DNA of 64,000 nucleotides from an uncultured Prevotellaceae bacterium (lineage in GTDB: Bacteria > Bacteroidota > Bacteroidia > Bacteroidales > Bacteroidaceae), in contig CACWOS010000001.1 in the NCBI GenBank assembly GCA_902762565.1, positions 1 through 64,000 on the forward strand, read 5' to 3'. A program made the position numbers and the translations under genes. Each line of letters opens with the position of its first letter. Within the stretch, counting starts at the first letter, position 1. Shown one piece after another: positions 26,841 through 34,612 of this stretch. The notes below the pieces were generated by a model. It saw nothing but the letters and a program-made list of their open reading frames with translations. It ran no database searches and had not been told where the DNA came from.

Positions 26841-28298
26841 CGATTTGATTCCAAAAATCTCTCTAACAATCTCACGGTCATCGAAGTGATGCTTCACGCC
26901 CTTGATTTCCTGATAGTCTTCATGACCCTTGCCGGCTATGAGGATGACGTCGCCCTTTTGAGCCAGCATGCTGGCTGTCTTGATGGCCTCCTTGCGATCG
27001 ACGATGCTTACCACCTTCTTCATTTGCTGAGGTGTCAGACCAGCCAACATATCGTTGATGATGTCTTGTGGTTCCTCGAAACGTGGATTGTCGGAAGTGA
27101 TGATGACTCGGTCGCTCTGCTTGACTGCCTCCTGAGCCATGAGCGGACGCTTGCCTTTGTCGCGGTTGCCGCCTGCACCGCAAACGGTGATGACCTGACC
27201 GCCCTTGCCTTCCAATACTTCGTGAATGGCGTTTAGCACATTTTCCAAAGCATCAGGGGTGTGGGCATAGTCGACAATGGCGGTGACACCTCCTTCCGAA
27301 CGGATGGGTTCTAGTCGTCCTGCTACACTTTTCAATGTGCTCAAGATGACAAGAATATCTTCAGGCTTCTTGCCCAGCATGATGGCAGCACCATAGACAG
27401 CGAGCAGGTTGCTGACATTGAACTTGCCAATAAACTGTACGCCCACCTCACGACCATCAATCTCTAGATACATACCCTCGAAGTGGCATTCGATGATACG
27501 AGCACGGAAGTCTGCCATTGAACGGGTAGAGTAGGTCTTCACCTTGGCCTTGCAGTTCTGTACCATCACACTGCCGTTCTTGTCATCGGCGTTGGTGATG
27601 GCGAATGCCTCCTTGCCGAGTCCGTCGAAGAAAGCTTTCTTGGCATCACGATAGTTCTCAAAGGTCTTATGATAGTCCAGATGATCACGTGTCAGGTTGG
27701 TAAACAATCCTCCAGCAAACTTTAGTCCGCCGATACGCTTTTGGGCAATGGCATGACTGGAACATTCCATGAAGGCATATTCACAACCGGCTTCCACCAT
27801 GCGTGCCAACAACCTGTTAAGCTCAATGGGGTCGGGTGTAGTATGGTCAGCAGGAATAGCTTCGCCCTCAATATAGTTGCAGACGGTAGAAAGCAATCCG
27901 CACTTATGACCGAACTTGCGGAACATATTATATAATAAGGTGGCAATGGTGGTCTTACCATTTGTGCCAGTAACACCAACCAGTTTCAGCTTCTGCGAGG
28001 GCTCACCATAGAATACGGTGGCAACCTTGCCCACGGCATCTTCCGTAGATTCTACGGCAATATAGGTAATACCAGGCACACGTGTGTTGGGGAAATACTC
28101 ACACAATACAGCAGCTGCCCCTTGCTCAATGGCTTTGGGAATGAAGTTGTGACCATCGGTTTGTGTGCCAGGAATGGCAACGAAGAGATGCCCCTTTTCT
28201 ATGCGTCGTGAATCAATGTTCACGCCAGTGATGTCCACATCAGCATCTCCAAGGCTGTTAAGGACTTCTACATTCTTGAGCAATTCACTTAGTTTCAT
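26835..28298 (-). CDS. murE: UDP-MurNAc-L-Ala-D-Glu--meso-diaminopimelate ligase
   Basis: A 487-aa Mur ligase. The ATP loop is GTNGKTT (111-117), and the substrate loop is DNPR (403-406), the signature for meso-diaminopimelate rather than lysine, so the wall should be of the mDAP type. [13 protein letters not shown] and AGKGHEDYQ are further family stretches. The neighbours are ftsI upstream (31-bp gap with an AATTCTC repeat) and mraY downstream. Confidence 0.96.
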   Translation of the reverse strand: MKLSELLKNVEVLNSLGDADVDITGVNIDSRRIEKGHLFVAIPGTQTDGHNFIPKAIEQGAAAVLCEYFPNTRVPGITYIAVESTEDAVGKVATVFYGEPSQKLKLVGVTGTNGKTTIATLLYNMFRKFGHKCGLLSTVCNYIEGEAIPADHTTPDPIELNRLLARMVEAGCEYAFMECSSHAIAQKRIGGLKFAGGLFTNLTRDHLDYHKTFENYRDAKKAFFDGLGKEAFAITNADDKNGSVMVQNCKAKVKTYSTRSMADFRARIIECHFEGMYLEIDGREVGVQFIGKFNVSNLLAVYGAAIMLGKKPEDILVILSTLKSVAGRLEPIRSEGGVTAIVDYAHTPDALENVLNAIHEVLEGKGGQVITVCGAGGNRDKGKRPLMAQEAVKQSDRVIITSDNPRFEEPQDIINDMLAGLTPQQMKKVVSIVDRKEAIKTASMLAQKGDVILIAGKGHEDYQEIKGVKHHFDDREIVREIFGIKSE

Positions 28299-28324
28299 AT
28301 ACCTTATTGTTTATATTAATATTC

Positions 28325-28338
28325 AATTCTCAATTCTC
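28325..28338. repeat. Two AATTCTC units across the ftsI stop codon
   Basis: AATTCTC is repeated twice in tandem (28325-28338), overlapping the ftsI stop at 28330-28332. It is the shortest of the dcw stop-codon repeats and on its own would not be notable. Confidence 0.6.
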
Positions 28339-30441
28339 CAATGTCAGGATGCATTCTGCACCATCAGCAATGGTCTTACCAGCAGGGATGCTCTGATGCT
28401 TCACCTTGCCACGACCTTGTACCTTAACCTTCAGTCCGCGTCTTTCCATTTCGTAAACAGCATCACGGGCACCCATGCCAGTCACGTCTGGAGCTACTGC
28501 CAGGTTGTAACTGCTCTTTGTTTGAGGTTCGCGCTTGTTGATGCCTAACCTGCTGAGTACCGTATTGGCTGCTCCAGCATTACCACCTTTTACATTGGGA
28601 ATGATGACAGAGTTCTCGTCGTGAGCATCGTCAACACTCAATTTCAGGTAGCGGGCCATCACACCTTCTGCAATATGATGGAAAACAACACCACTCATAC
28701 CACCACCAGAAGCGGGCAGTCCTGACTTCTTGATACAGACAATGCAGGAATATCGGGGATTGTCGGCAGGGAAATAACCTGCAAACGACAACCAGTAGCG
28801 GGTGGTGCCAGAATGATAGCCACCATATTGGTCGGCCACCTGCGCAGTTCCCGTCTTACCAGCTACCTTAAATAGTGGTGAACCAGCCTTTCGTCCAAGT
28901 CCTTGGCTGACGACATGTTCCAAAATGGTCTGCATAGTCTTGATAGCCTGAGGTTTGGCTATACTCGGCTTGATAACCTGTGGCGGATATTCGGCAATGG
29001 TCTCACCATTCTTCATGACCTTTTTGACAAAGCGAGGACGCATCATCTTTCCGTTGTTGGCAATGGCATTATAGAATGTCACCGTATTAATTGGTGCTAT
29101 CTGTGTTTCGTAACCTATCGACATCCAGGGCAGGGCCGTCTTGCTCCAATTGAGGTACTGTCCGCGCTTGTTTCTTTCCGGCATACGGATGCTGGGAGGC
29201 AGATAACCTACCAACGGCAACTTCAGATCTTCGTGGATGCCTACGCGATAAAGTCCCTTGACATAACGCTCAGGCTCTTTACCATAATATTTGTCAATGA
29301 CATGACTCACGCCGATATTAGAACTGACTTCCAGCGCGCGTGCCATATTAATATCGCCATAACCACCACGACGCCAGTTGTGGTCCTTCATGGGACGACC
29401 GTGCATCATCTCCACACCACAACCAGTATGGATGACATAGCTGGTATCGGCAACTCCGTCGTCAAGAGCCACCAAGAATGAAGCCACTTTGAATACGGAG
29501 CCAGGTTCGCATCGATAACTGATGGCCGAATTGACAGCTTCTATATACTGTCCGTCCTGATTCTTGATCATGTTGACAATAGCCTTCACGTCACCTGTGG
29601 CCACCTCCATCAGAATGGCGACACCCATCTCACCGTTCACTTGTGGACTCTTCAGCATATCAAGTAGTGAGCGCTCAGCCAGGTCTTGCATATTGACATC
29701 AATTGTTGTCACGATGTCACATCCGTCAACAGGCAGTGTGACGGGAATATTCATGTATTTGTTTAGAATTTTACGACGTCCTGTGATGCCTGGTGTGCCA
29801 CGCAACAGGCTGTCATAGGAGAGCTCAATACCATAGTAAGCTGAGTCTTTGGCACCATACATACCTCCAACCGTGCGTAACGCCAACGAGCCAAACGGAC
29901 GCCGACGGGCATTGAACTCCTCGGTATGGAATCCGCTTTTGTATTTTGGCATATTCAGGAATGGCAGTTGGCTGACCTCAACATACGTGTTGTAATCGAT
30001 GCGCTTGGGCCAGATAGGCCAATGACGGGCGCCGACAGAGCCATTTTTGTTAACTTTGCGTTTGCCAGTCTCCAGCCACACCTTGAATTCGTGTGAGGTA
30101 ATCGTGGGGAATATCTTGTTCAGTCCTTCGCAGATACTGTCTACTTTGTCATTCCATAACGAGTCGCCATCAACGAAAGCTGCTGCCTGGAAGTCCATAT
30201 ATATTTTATATTCAGGTATAGAGGTGGCCATCAACTGTCCGTCACAACTTAAAATGTTGCCTCGAGTGGGCTTTACGCTCACTGAGTCGCGCTTCAAACG
30301 GTCTGCAACCTCTGTCCAGTATTGCTTTTTGGCAGTCATGATATAGAAGGCCTTGCCGATGATGGCAATTCCGATGAGCGTCAGCACTACAGCGATTATC
30401 ATGTAGCGCGGCATTACCTGGTCATTACTGAACTTGCTCAT
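28330..30441 (-). CDS. ftsI: Septal class B penicillin-binding protein FtsI (PBP3) with PASTA domain
   Basis: A 703-aa transpeptidase with one membrane anchor (about 13-34), a dimerisation/pedestal region and a transpeptidase domain. The active-site motifs are SVFK (Ser315-Lys318), SSN (373-375) and KTG (529-531). The last 60 residues form one PASTA domain (VAPDVTGMGARDAVYEMERR), found in many Bacteroidetes and Gram-positive homologues but not in E. coli FtsI. Its start overlaps the stop of the FtsL-like gene as ATGA, giving probable translational coupling. Confidence 0.95.
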   Translation of the reverse strand: MSKFSNDQVMPRYMIIAVVLTLIGIAIIGKAFYIMTAKKQYWTEVADRLKRDSVSVKPTRGNILSCDGQLMATSIPEYKIYMDFQAAAFVDGDSLWNDKVDSICEGLNKIFPTITSHEFKVWLETGKRKVNKNGSVGARHWPIWPKRIDYNTYVEVSQLPFLNMPKYKSGFHTEEFNARRRPFGSLALRTVGGMYGAKDSAYYGIELSYDSLLRGTPGITGRRKILNKYMNIPVTLPVDGCDIVTTIDVNMQDLAERSLLDMLKSPQVNGEMGVAILMEVATGDVKAIVNMIKNQDGQYIEAVNSAISYRCEPGSVFKVASFLVALDDGVADTSYVIHTGCGVEMMHGRPMKDHNWRRGGYGDINMARALEVSSNIGVSHVIDKYYGKEPERYVKGLYRVGIHEDLKLPLVGYLPPSIRMPERNKRGQYLNWSKTALPWMSIGYETQIAPINTVTFYNAIANNGKMMRPRFVKKVMKNGETIAEYPPQVIKPSIAKPQAIKTMQTILEHVVSQGLGRKAGSPLFKVAGKTGTAQVADQYGGYHSGTTRYWLSFAGYFPADNPRYSCIVCIKKSGLPASGGGMSGVVFHHIAEGVMARYLKLSVDDAHDENSVIIPNVKGGNAGAANTVLSRLGINKREPQTKSSYNLAVAPDVTGMGARDAVYEMERRGLKVKVQGRGKVKHQSIPAGKTIADGAECILTLEN

Positions 30442-30950
30442 TCTGGTACTTCTATAATATATGGGGGCTGGTCTGCCTGATGGAGCAGCGAGTCCTTGTT
30501 TTGTTTCAAGATGTCAAGTACGTGACTCTCGCGACTCTTGGCAGTCAGCGTACTACTTGCTGACAATGCCTTGAACTTTGCATCCTTCAACTTTCCTTCC
30601 AGTTTGTCAATCTTGATCATGTCTTGCTGACACTGATAGCGGAAGGCCACGTAGACAAGACTAAACGCCACAATCATGATAAACAGCCATATCTGCGAAC
30701 GTACCATCTGCGTGGTCAGTAGATCGCCACCCAGTATGGTGCGCAGGTTTAGCTTGCCCGATGGATTCGGGTCTTCCTCGCTGGCTGTCTGCTTGATTTT
30801 CTCGAGCGTCTCCTTGATAGTCTCTTCAGCCTTCTCTGCTTCTGCTTGTTTTGCATCAGCATCAGCAAGCGTATCCGTTGTGGGGATACTGGTCAGATCA
30901 ATCTGAAGTTGCTCTTCGTCAGCAGGTGTTATCTTGTCGTTTATATCCAT
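30438..30950 (-). CDS. FtsL-like small divisome protein
   Basis: A 170-aa bitopic protein: an 85-residue acidic cytoplasmic part rich in Ala, Glu and Lys, one membrane helix (about 87-104, QIWLFIMIVAFSLVYVAF) and a short periplasmic coiled coil (KIDKLEGKLKDAKFKALSA). Sequence alone says little, but its size, topology and position between rsmH and ftsI are those of FtsL. It begins 7 bp after rsmH and overlaps ftsI by 4 nt. Confidence 0.78.
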   Translation of the reverse strand: MDINDKITPADEEQLQIDLTSIPTTDTLADADAKQAEAEKAEETIKETLEKIKQTASEEDPNPSGKLNLRTILGGDLLTTQMVRSQIWLFIMIVAFSLVYVAFRYQCQQDMIKIDKLEGKLKDAKFKALSASSTLTAKSRESHVLDILKQNKDSLLHQADQPPYIIEVPE

Positions 30951-30957
30951 TTTCTCA

Positions 30958-31869
30958 TTAAATCTTTTCTGCGATTCTCAGTTTGGCACTGCGACTGCGT
31001 GGATTGCGTTCTTGTTCCTCTTGGCTGGGTGTTATCATCTTGCCAATCAGTCGGAAGGGAGATGATACGCGACCATAGAAGTCTTGTTCTATCTTTCCCT
31101 CTGCATTGCCAGCCTTCATCACGTTCTTCACGATGCGGTCTTCCAATGAGTGATAGGTGATGACACTCAGTCGCCCCCCTTCTCTTAGCAGTTCCGTAGC
31201 CCCACGAAGCATGTCGCGTAAGGCATCCATCTCGTGATTCACTTCGATACGCAGTGCCTGATAGAGGCGTGCCATATCTTTCTTTTCGCGTTCAGTACGC
31301 ATCAGTTGCTCAGTAGCTTCTGCCAGATGGGCAGTGGTCTCTATGCGTTGATGACCTCTGTATGCTACAATGGCTTTGGCTATTCGACGCGCGTTCTTCA
31401 ATTCTCCGTAGAGATACAGCACGTCAGCCAGTTGCTCTTCTGTGTAGTCGTTCAGAATGTCGGCAGCAGTCTGTCCAGCACGTTTGTTCATGCGCATGTC
31501 GAGCGGAGCATCGAAGCGGAACGAGAAGCCACGTGTCTCATCGTCGAAATGGTGACTCGAAACGCCCAAGTCGGCTAATATTCCATCAATCTTCTCTACC
31601 TGATAGTAGCGCATCCACTGACTGATATACCTAAAGTTGCTGCGAACGAAGGTAAATCTATCATCTGCAACCAGATTTTTCTCGGCATCAGCATCCTGGT
31701 CGAAGCTATAAAGATGGCCGTTCTTTCCTAGGTGCGACAGAATTTCGCGAGAGTGGCCGCCGCCACCGAAAGTCACGTCAACGTAAATGCCATCGGGCTG
31801 GATATCCAGCCCGTCGACACTCTCCTTGAGGAGTACAGGAACATGATATGTCTCTGCCGTGACGATCAT
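30958..31869 (-). CDS. rsmH: 16S rRNA m4C1402 methyltransferase (MraW)
   Basis: A 303-aa SAM-dependent enzyme that methylates N4 of C1402 in 16S rRNA. The N-terminal PVLLKESVDGL and the SAM loop VDVTFGGGGHSREIL (about 31-45) are diagnostic, as are ILADLGVSSHHFDD and the C-terminal RNPRSRSAKLR. It is the second dcw gene, 43 bp after mraZ across a CACTTTT repeat. Confidence 0.96.
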   Translation of the reverse strand: MIVTAETYHVPVLLKESVDGLDIQPDGIYVDVTFGGGGHSREILSHLGKNGHLYSFDQDADAEKNLVADDRFTFVRSNFRYISQWMRYYQVEKIDGILADLGVSSHHFDDETRGFSFRFDAPLDMRMNKRAGQTAADILNDYTEEQLADVLYLYGELKNARRIAKAIVAYRGHQRIETTAHLAEATEQLMRTEREKKDMARLYQALRIEVNHEMDALRDMLRGATELLREGGRLSVITYHSLEDRIVKNVMKAGNAEGKIEQDFYGRVSSPFRLIGKMITPSQEEQERNPRSRSAKLRIAEKI

Positions 31870-31899
31870 CTATTATAATTTTTGCAGTAGCAATTTTTG

Positions 31900-31927
31900 C
31901 ACTTTTCACTTTTCACTCTTCACTTTT
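31900..31927. repeat. Four tandem heptamers CACTTTT across the mraZ stop codon
   Basis: CACTTTT, CACTTTT, CACTCTT, CACTTTT in exact 7-bp phase; the mraZ stop is at 31913-31915, and the repeat encodes part of the MraZ tail AKSEE. Confidence 0.9.
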
Positions 31928-32374
31928 CGCTTCGCTTCCCATCAGTTCTTCAAGGGCAACTTCGAAGTCATCAGGTTTCATCTGTTGTTCTTCGGCTTTC
32001 TTGTTGCTCCATATCTCTATGGTGTCGCCCATGCCTACAAACTTGATGTCTTGCTCTATTTCTGCCATACGCTGATAGCGTTTGGGAATCAGGAAGCGAC
32101 CGTTTCCGTCAAGCGTCAGCAGTTCCACTTCGCTGACAAACTGACGAAATACTTGTTGATGCTGACGGTTCCAACGATTCAACCGAGCACGCATCTGGTC
32201 CATCTGTTCGTTCCATACGCTTTCTGGATAGAGTACTAGGCAAGGCTGGAATACATCCTTGCGTAGTACCAGGCGCTCCTCGCTGTTCATCTGCAGTACT
32301 TTTCGGAAAGCTGCAGGGAGAAAAGCGCGACCTTTTGTGTCTGTTTTTGCCTCTATATTACCTAAAAAACGCAT
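31913..32374 (-). CDS. mraZ: Transcriptional regulator MraZ
   Basis: A 153-aa protein with two AbrB/SpoVT-type half domains, each carrying the conserved pattern: TDTKGRAFLPAAFRK near the N-terminus and DGNGRFLIPKRYQR in the middle. In E. coli MraZ represses its own dcw promoter by binding TGGGN direct repeats; such repeats are present upstream here. It is the first gene of the dcw cluster. Confidence 0.95.
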   Translation of the reverse strand: MRFLGNIEAKTDTKGRAFLPAAFRKVLQMNSEERLVLRKDVFQPCLVLYPESVWNEQMDQMRARLNRWNRQHQQVFRQFVSEVELLTLDGNGRFLIPKRYQRMAEIEQDIKFVGMGDTIEIWSNKKAEEQQMKPDDFEVALEELMGSEAKSEE

Positions 32375-32406
32375 GCGTACTTATGTATTATTTGTAACTT
32401 TGGGTG

Positions 32407-32414
32407 CAAAGGTA
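32407..32414 (-). promoter_or_regulatory. -7 box of the mraZ/dcw promoter
   Basis: Minus-strand TACCTTTG, 32 bp upstream of the mraZ ATG. It is the only consensus box found ahead of the dcw genes, so most or all of the 13-gene cluster may depend on it. Confidence 0.75.
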
Positions 32415-32423
32415 ATCATTTTC

Positions 32424-32438
32424 CCCCACAATTCCCCA
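32424..32438 (-). promoter_or_regulatory. Candidate MraZ operator: two TGGGG repeats, 10-bp period
   Basis: On the minus strand TGGGG-AATTG-TGGGG, that is TGGGN twice with a 5-nt spacer. This is the arrangement reported for E. coli MraZ boxes. It lies 9 bp upstream of the -7 box, where the -33 contacts would be. Confidence 0.6.
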
Positions 32439-32639
32439 CAATTATTCGATTTTTTTAGTAAGCGAATCTTTAAATTTTGTGAAATAGTAGTTAAATGTCT
32501 GATAATTAGCTATTTGTGTTTTTACTACGTTGGTGGGGCAAAATAACAGCCGAATGGCGTTGCTTGCTCTCAGATTATTCATGGTTCACTGTTTATGTTT
32601 CAACGTCTAGAGGCAGTTTCAAAGGTGGTTTTACTTTTT

Positions 32640-32666
32640 TTGCACATTTTATGATAAAAAGTGCAA
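32640..32666. promoter_or_regulatory. 27-bp near-perfect palindrome at the acyltransferase promoter
   Basis: TTGCAC-A-TTTTAT-G-ATAAAA-A-GTGCAA: 12 of 13 arm positions pair, around a central G at 32653. It ends 20 bp before the -7 box at 32687 and so overlaps the expected -33 site. It looks like a dimeric repressor operator. The rest of the 349-bp divergent region (about 32440-32639) shows nothing else I can support. Confidence 0.6.
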
Positions 32667-32686
32667 GAATTACAAAATAAAATGCT

Positions 32687-32694
32687 TACCTTTG
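32687..32694 (+). promoter_or_regulatory. -7 box of the acyltransferase pair
   Basis: TACCTTTG, 29 bp upstream of the ATG at 32724. It rules out the longer reading frame that begins at 32661. Confidence 0.72.
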
Positions 32695-32723
32695 CACGAT
32701 GTTACGGAATATCTGAGAGAAAC

Positions 32724-33548
32724 ATGGGGCAAATTACAGAAAAAACGATAGATATTGACAATATCTTGAAGAGTAAGATGGGAACCAAGGTTAAGTGGGT
32801 TCCAAGCTTCCTTGTTTCATGGCTCAAACGTATAGCCCATCAGGATGAGGTGAACAAGTTCTTATGGGAGTCACGCGATAAAGTAGGTACGGAATGGCTT
32901 GAAGAATGTGTTCGCTACTTGCAAATGACGCTTGTGATAAAAGGAAAGGAAAATCTGCCTGATCCTAATGATGGAAGACTCTATACCTTTGTGTCGAACC
33001 ATCCATTGGGTGGTGAAGATGGTGTAGCACTTGGTGCTATTATCGGACGTCACTACAATTCAAGGTTTCGTTATCTGGTGAATGACTTGCTGATGAACCT
33101 GCCAGGCTTAGCACCACTTTGTATCCCTATTAACAAAACGGGTCATCAGAGTCGTAATTTCCCAGCTATGGTGAAGGCTGGCTTCGAAAGCGATAACCAC
33201 ATGCTGATGTATCCTGCTGGCATTTGTTCGCGCAAAAAGAATGGTGTGATACGTGATATTCCCTGGTCGAAGACGTTTGTCGTGAAGAGTGTCGAGTGTC
33301 AGCGTGACATCGTTCCCATCCACTTCAGTGGACAGAATTCGAAATTCTTCTATCGTCTGGCAAACTTCAGCGATCGTTTCCTGCCTTTCAATCTGGCTAT
33401 GCTCTTCTTGGTAGACGAGATGTACAAGAATGTAGGCAAGACGTTCGAAGTGAAAATCGGAAAGCCCATTCCCTGGCAGACCTTCGATAAGAGTAAAACT
33501 CCGTTGGAATGGGCGCAATTTGTTCAAAATCAAGTCTATTCCCTATAA
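32724..33548 (+). CDS. Lysophospholipid-type acyltransferase, probable GlsA (glycine-lipid O-acyltransferase)
   Basis: A 274-aa PlsC-fold acyltransferase. The catalytic motif is NHPLGGED (His93...Asp99), i.e. H-X5-D rather than the classical H-X4-D. Later stretches are PAGICSRKKNGV and IPIHFSGQNS. It is followed after 27 bp by a GNAT-like acyltransferase. This gene pair matches the layout of glsA and glsB described for glycine-lipid synthesis in Bacteroides thetaiotaomicron, where the PlsC-type enzyme adds the second, O-linked fatty acid. A general 1-acylglycerol-3-phosphate acyltransferase is the alternative. Confidence 0.75.
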   Translation: MGQITEKTIDIDNILKSKMGTKVKWVPSFLVSWLKRIAHQDEVNKFLWESRDKVGTEWLEECVRYLQMTLVIKGKENLPDPNDGRLYTFVSNHPLGGEDGVALGAIIGRHYNSRFRYLVNDLLMNLPGLAPLCIPINKTGHQSRNFPAMVKAGFESDNHMLMYPAGICSRKKNGVIRDIPWSKTFVVKSVECQRDIVPIHFSGQNSKFFYRLANFSDRFLPFNLAMLFLVDEMYKNVGKTFEVKIGKPIPWQTFDKSKTPLEWAQFVQNQVYSL

Positions 33549-33575
33549 CTTTCAAATCTAATCTCTCAACTCAAC

Positions 33576-34568
33576 ATGGAACAACCCATCATCCAGCCAA
33601 TCAGTAAAGAACTGCTTAAAAGCGAGCTGACATCTGACAAGCAGCTTCGTATGACCAACAAGAGCAATAACGAAATCTACGTTGTCACAGCGCATAATGC
33701 GCCTAACGTGATGAGGGAGATCGGACGATTGCGTGAGATTGCCTTCCGCGAAGCTGGTGGTGGCACAGGTAAGGAAATGGATATCGACGAGTTTGATACT
33801 TGTGATAACTGTTATAAACAATTGATAGTATGGAATCCTGAGGAAGAAGAGATTATTGGTGGTTACCGTTATTTGTTGGGAACGGATTGGCAATATGACG
33901 AGAAAGGACAACCCATATTGGCTACCAGCCACATGTTCCATTTCTCTGAGAAATTCCTGAAAGATTATGCTCCTTGGACGGTAGAGTTGGGCCGTTCTTT
34001 CGTCAGTCTGCCTTATCAGTCGTCACGTATGGGAGCCAAAAGCCTGTTTGCGCTTGATAACCTCTGGGATGGCTTGGGCGCTTTGACAGTGATTCGTCCT
34101 AATATTAAGTATTATTTTGGTAAGATGACCATGTATCCCTCTTACATCCGTAAGGGACGCGACATGATTCTCTATTTTCTCAAGAAGCATTTCGATGACA
34201 AAGAGAACCTTATTATTCCGATGAAACCGTTGGAATTGGAAACAGATGTCAAGGTGTTAGAGGCTTTGTTCTGTGGTAAGACATTTAAAGATGACTATCT
34301 TGTTTTGAATCGTGAGATTCGTAATATGGGCTACAATATCCCACCACTGGTCAATGCCTACATGGGCTTGTCACCTACGATGAAGTTGTTTGGTACTGCC
34401 ATCAATTATGGTTTTGGTGATGTGGAAGAGACGGGTATCTTGATAGCTGTCGATGAAATCTTTGAAGAAAAGCGTAAGCGCCATATCGATTCGTTCATCC
34501 AAGAGCATCGTGATGAATTGGAGATTACTTCTGGAGCTAACAAACTCATCTATAAATACAAAGACTAA
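33576..34568 (+). CDS. GNAT-fold acyltransferase, probable GlsB (glycine N-acyltransferase)
   Basis: A 330-aa protein of the acyl-homoserine-lactone-synthase/GNAT-like superfamily often annotated as 'hemolysin'. Typical stretches are REIGRLREIAFREAGGGTG (about 47-65), ELGRSFVSLPYQ and MTMYPSYIRKGRDM. Related enzymes (OlsB, GlsB) N-acylate ornithine or glycine with 3-hydroxy-fatty acids. With the PlsC-like gene just upstream, glycine- or related amino-acid lipids are the likely product. There is no reason to see it as a toxin. A 44-bp gap with a 16-bp repeat leads to the next gene. Confidence 0.75.
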   Translation: MEQPIIQPISKELLKSELTSDKQLRMTNKSNNEIYVVTAHNAPNVMREIGRLREIAFREAGGGTGKEMDIDEFDTCDNCYKQLIVWNPEEEEIIGGYRYLLGTDWQYDEKGQPILATSHMFHFSEKFLKDYAPWTVELGRSFVSLPYQSSRMGAKSLFALDNLWDGLGALTVIRPNIKYYFGKMTMYPSYIRKGRDMILYFLKKHFDDKENLIIPMKPLELETDVKVLEALFCGKTFKDDYLVLNREIRNMGYNIPPLVNAYMGLSPTMKLFGTAINYGFGDVEETGILIAVDEIFEEKRKRHIDSFIQEHRDELEITSGANKLIYKYKD

Positions 34569-34576
34569 ACAAAGTC

Positions 34577-34608
34577 GGTAAACCCGTCAACTGGTAAATC
34601 CGTCAAAT
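34577..34608 (+). repeat. Two 16-bp units GGTAAACCCGTCAACT
   Basis: GGTAAACCCGTCAACT (34577-34592) is followed directly by GGTAAATCCGTCAAAT (34593-34608), 13 of 16 identical. It fills the gap after the GlsB-like stop. Confidence 0.8.
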
Positions 34609-34612
34609 TATT

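Noticed and set aside
28903..29481. 192-codon frame antisense to ftsI
   Set aside because: It overlaps the transpeptidase active-site region in another frame and shows no gene features of its own.
33576..34568. Hemolysin annotation for the GNAT-like protein
   Set aside because: The fold and the PlsC-like neighbour point to aminolipid N-acylation; nothing suggests a lytic protein.
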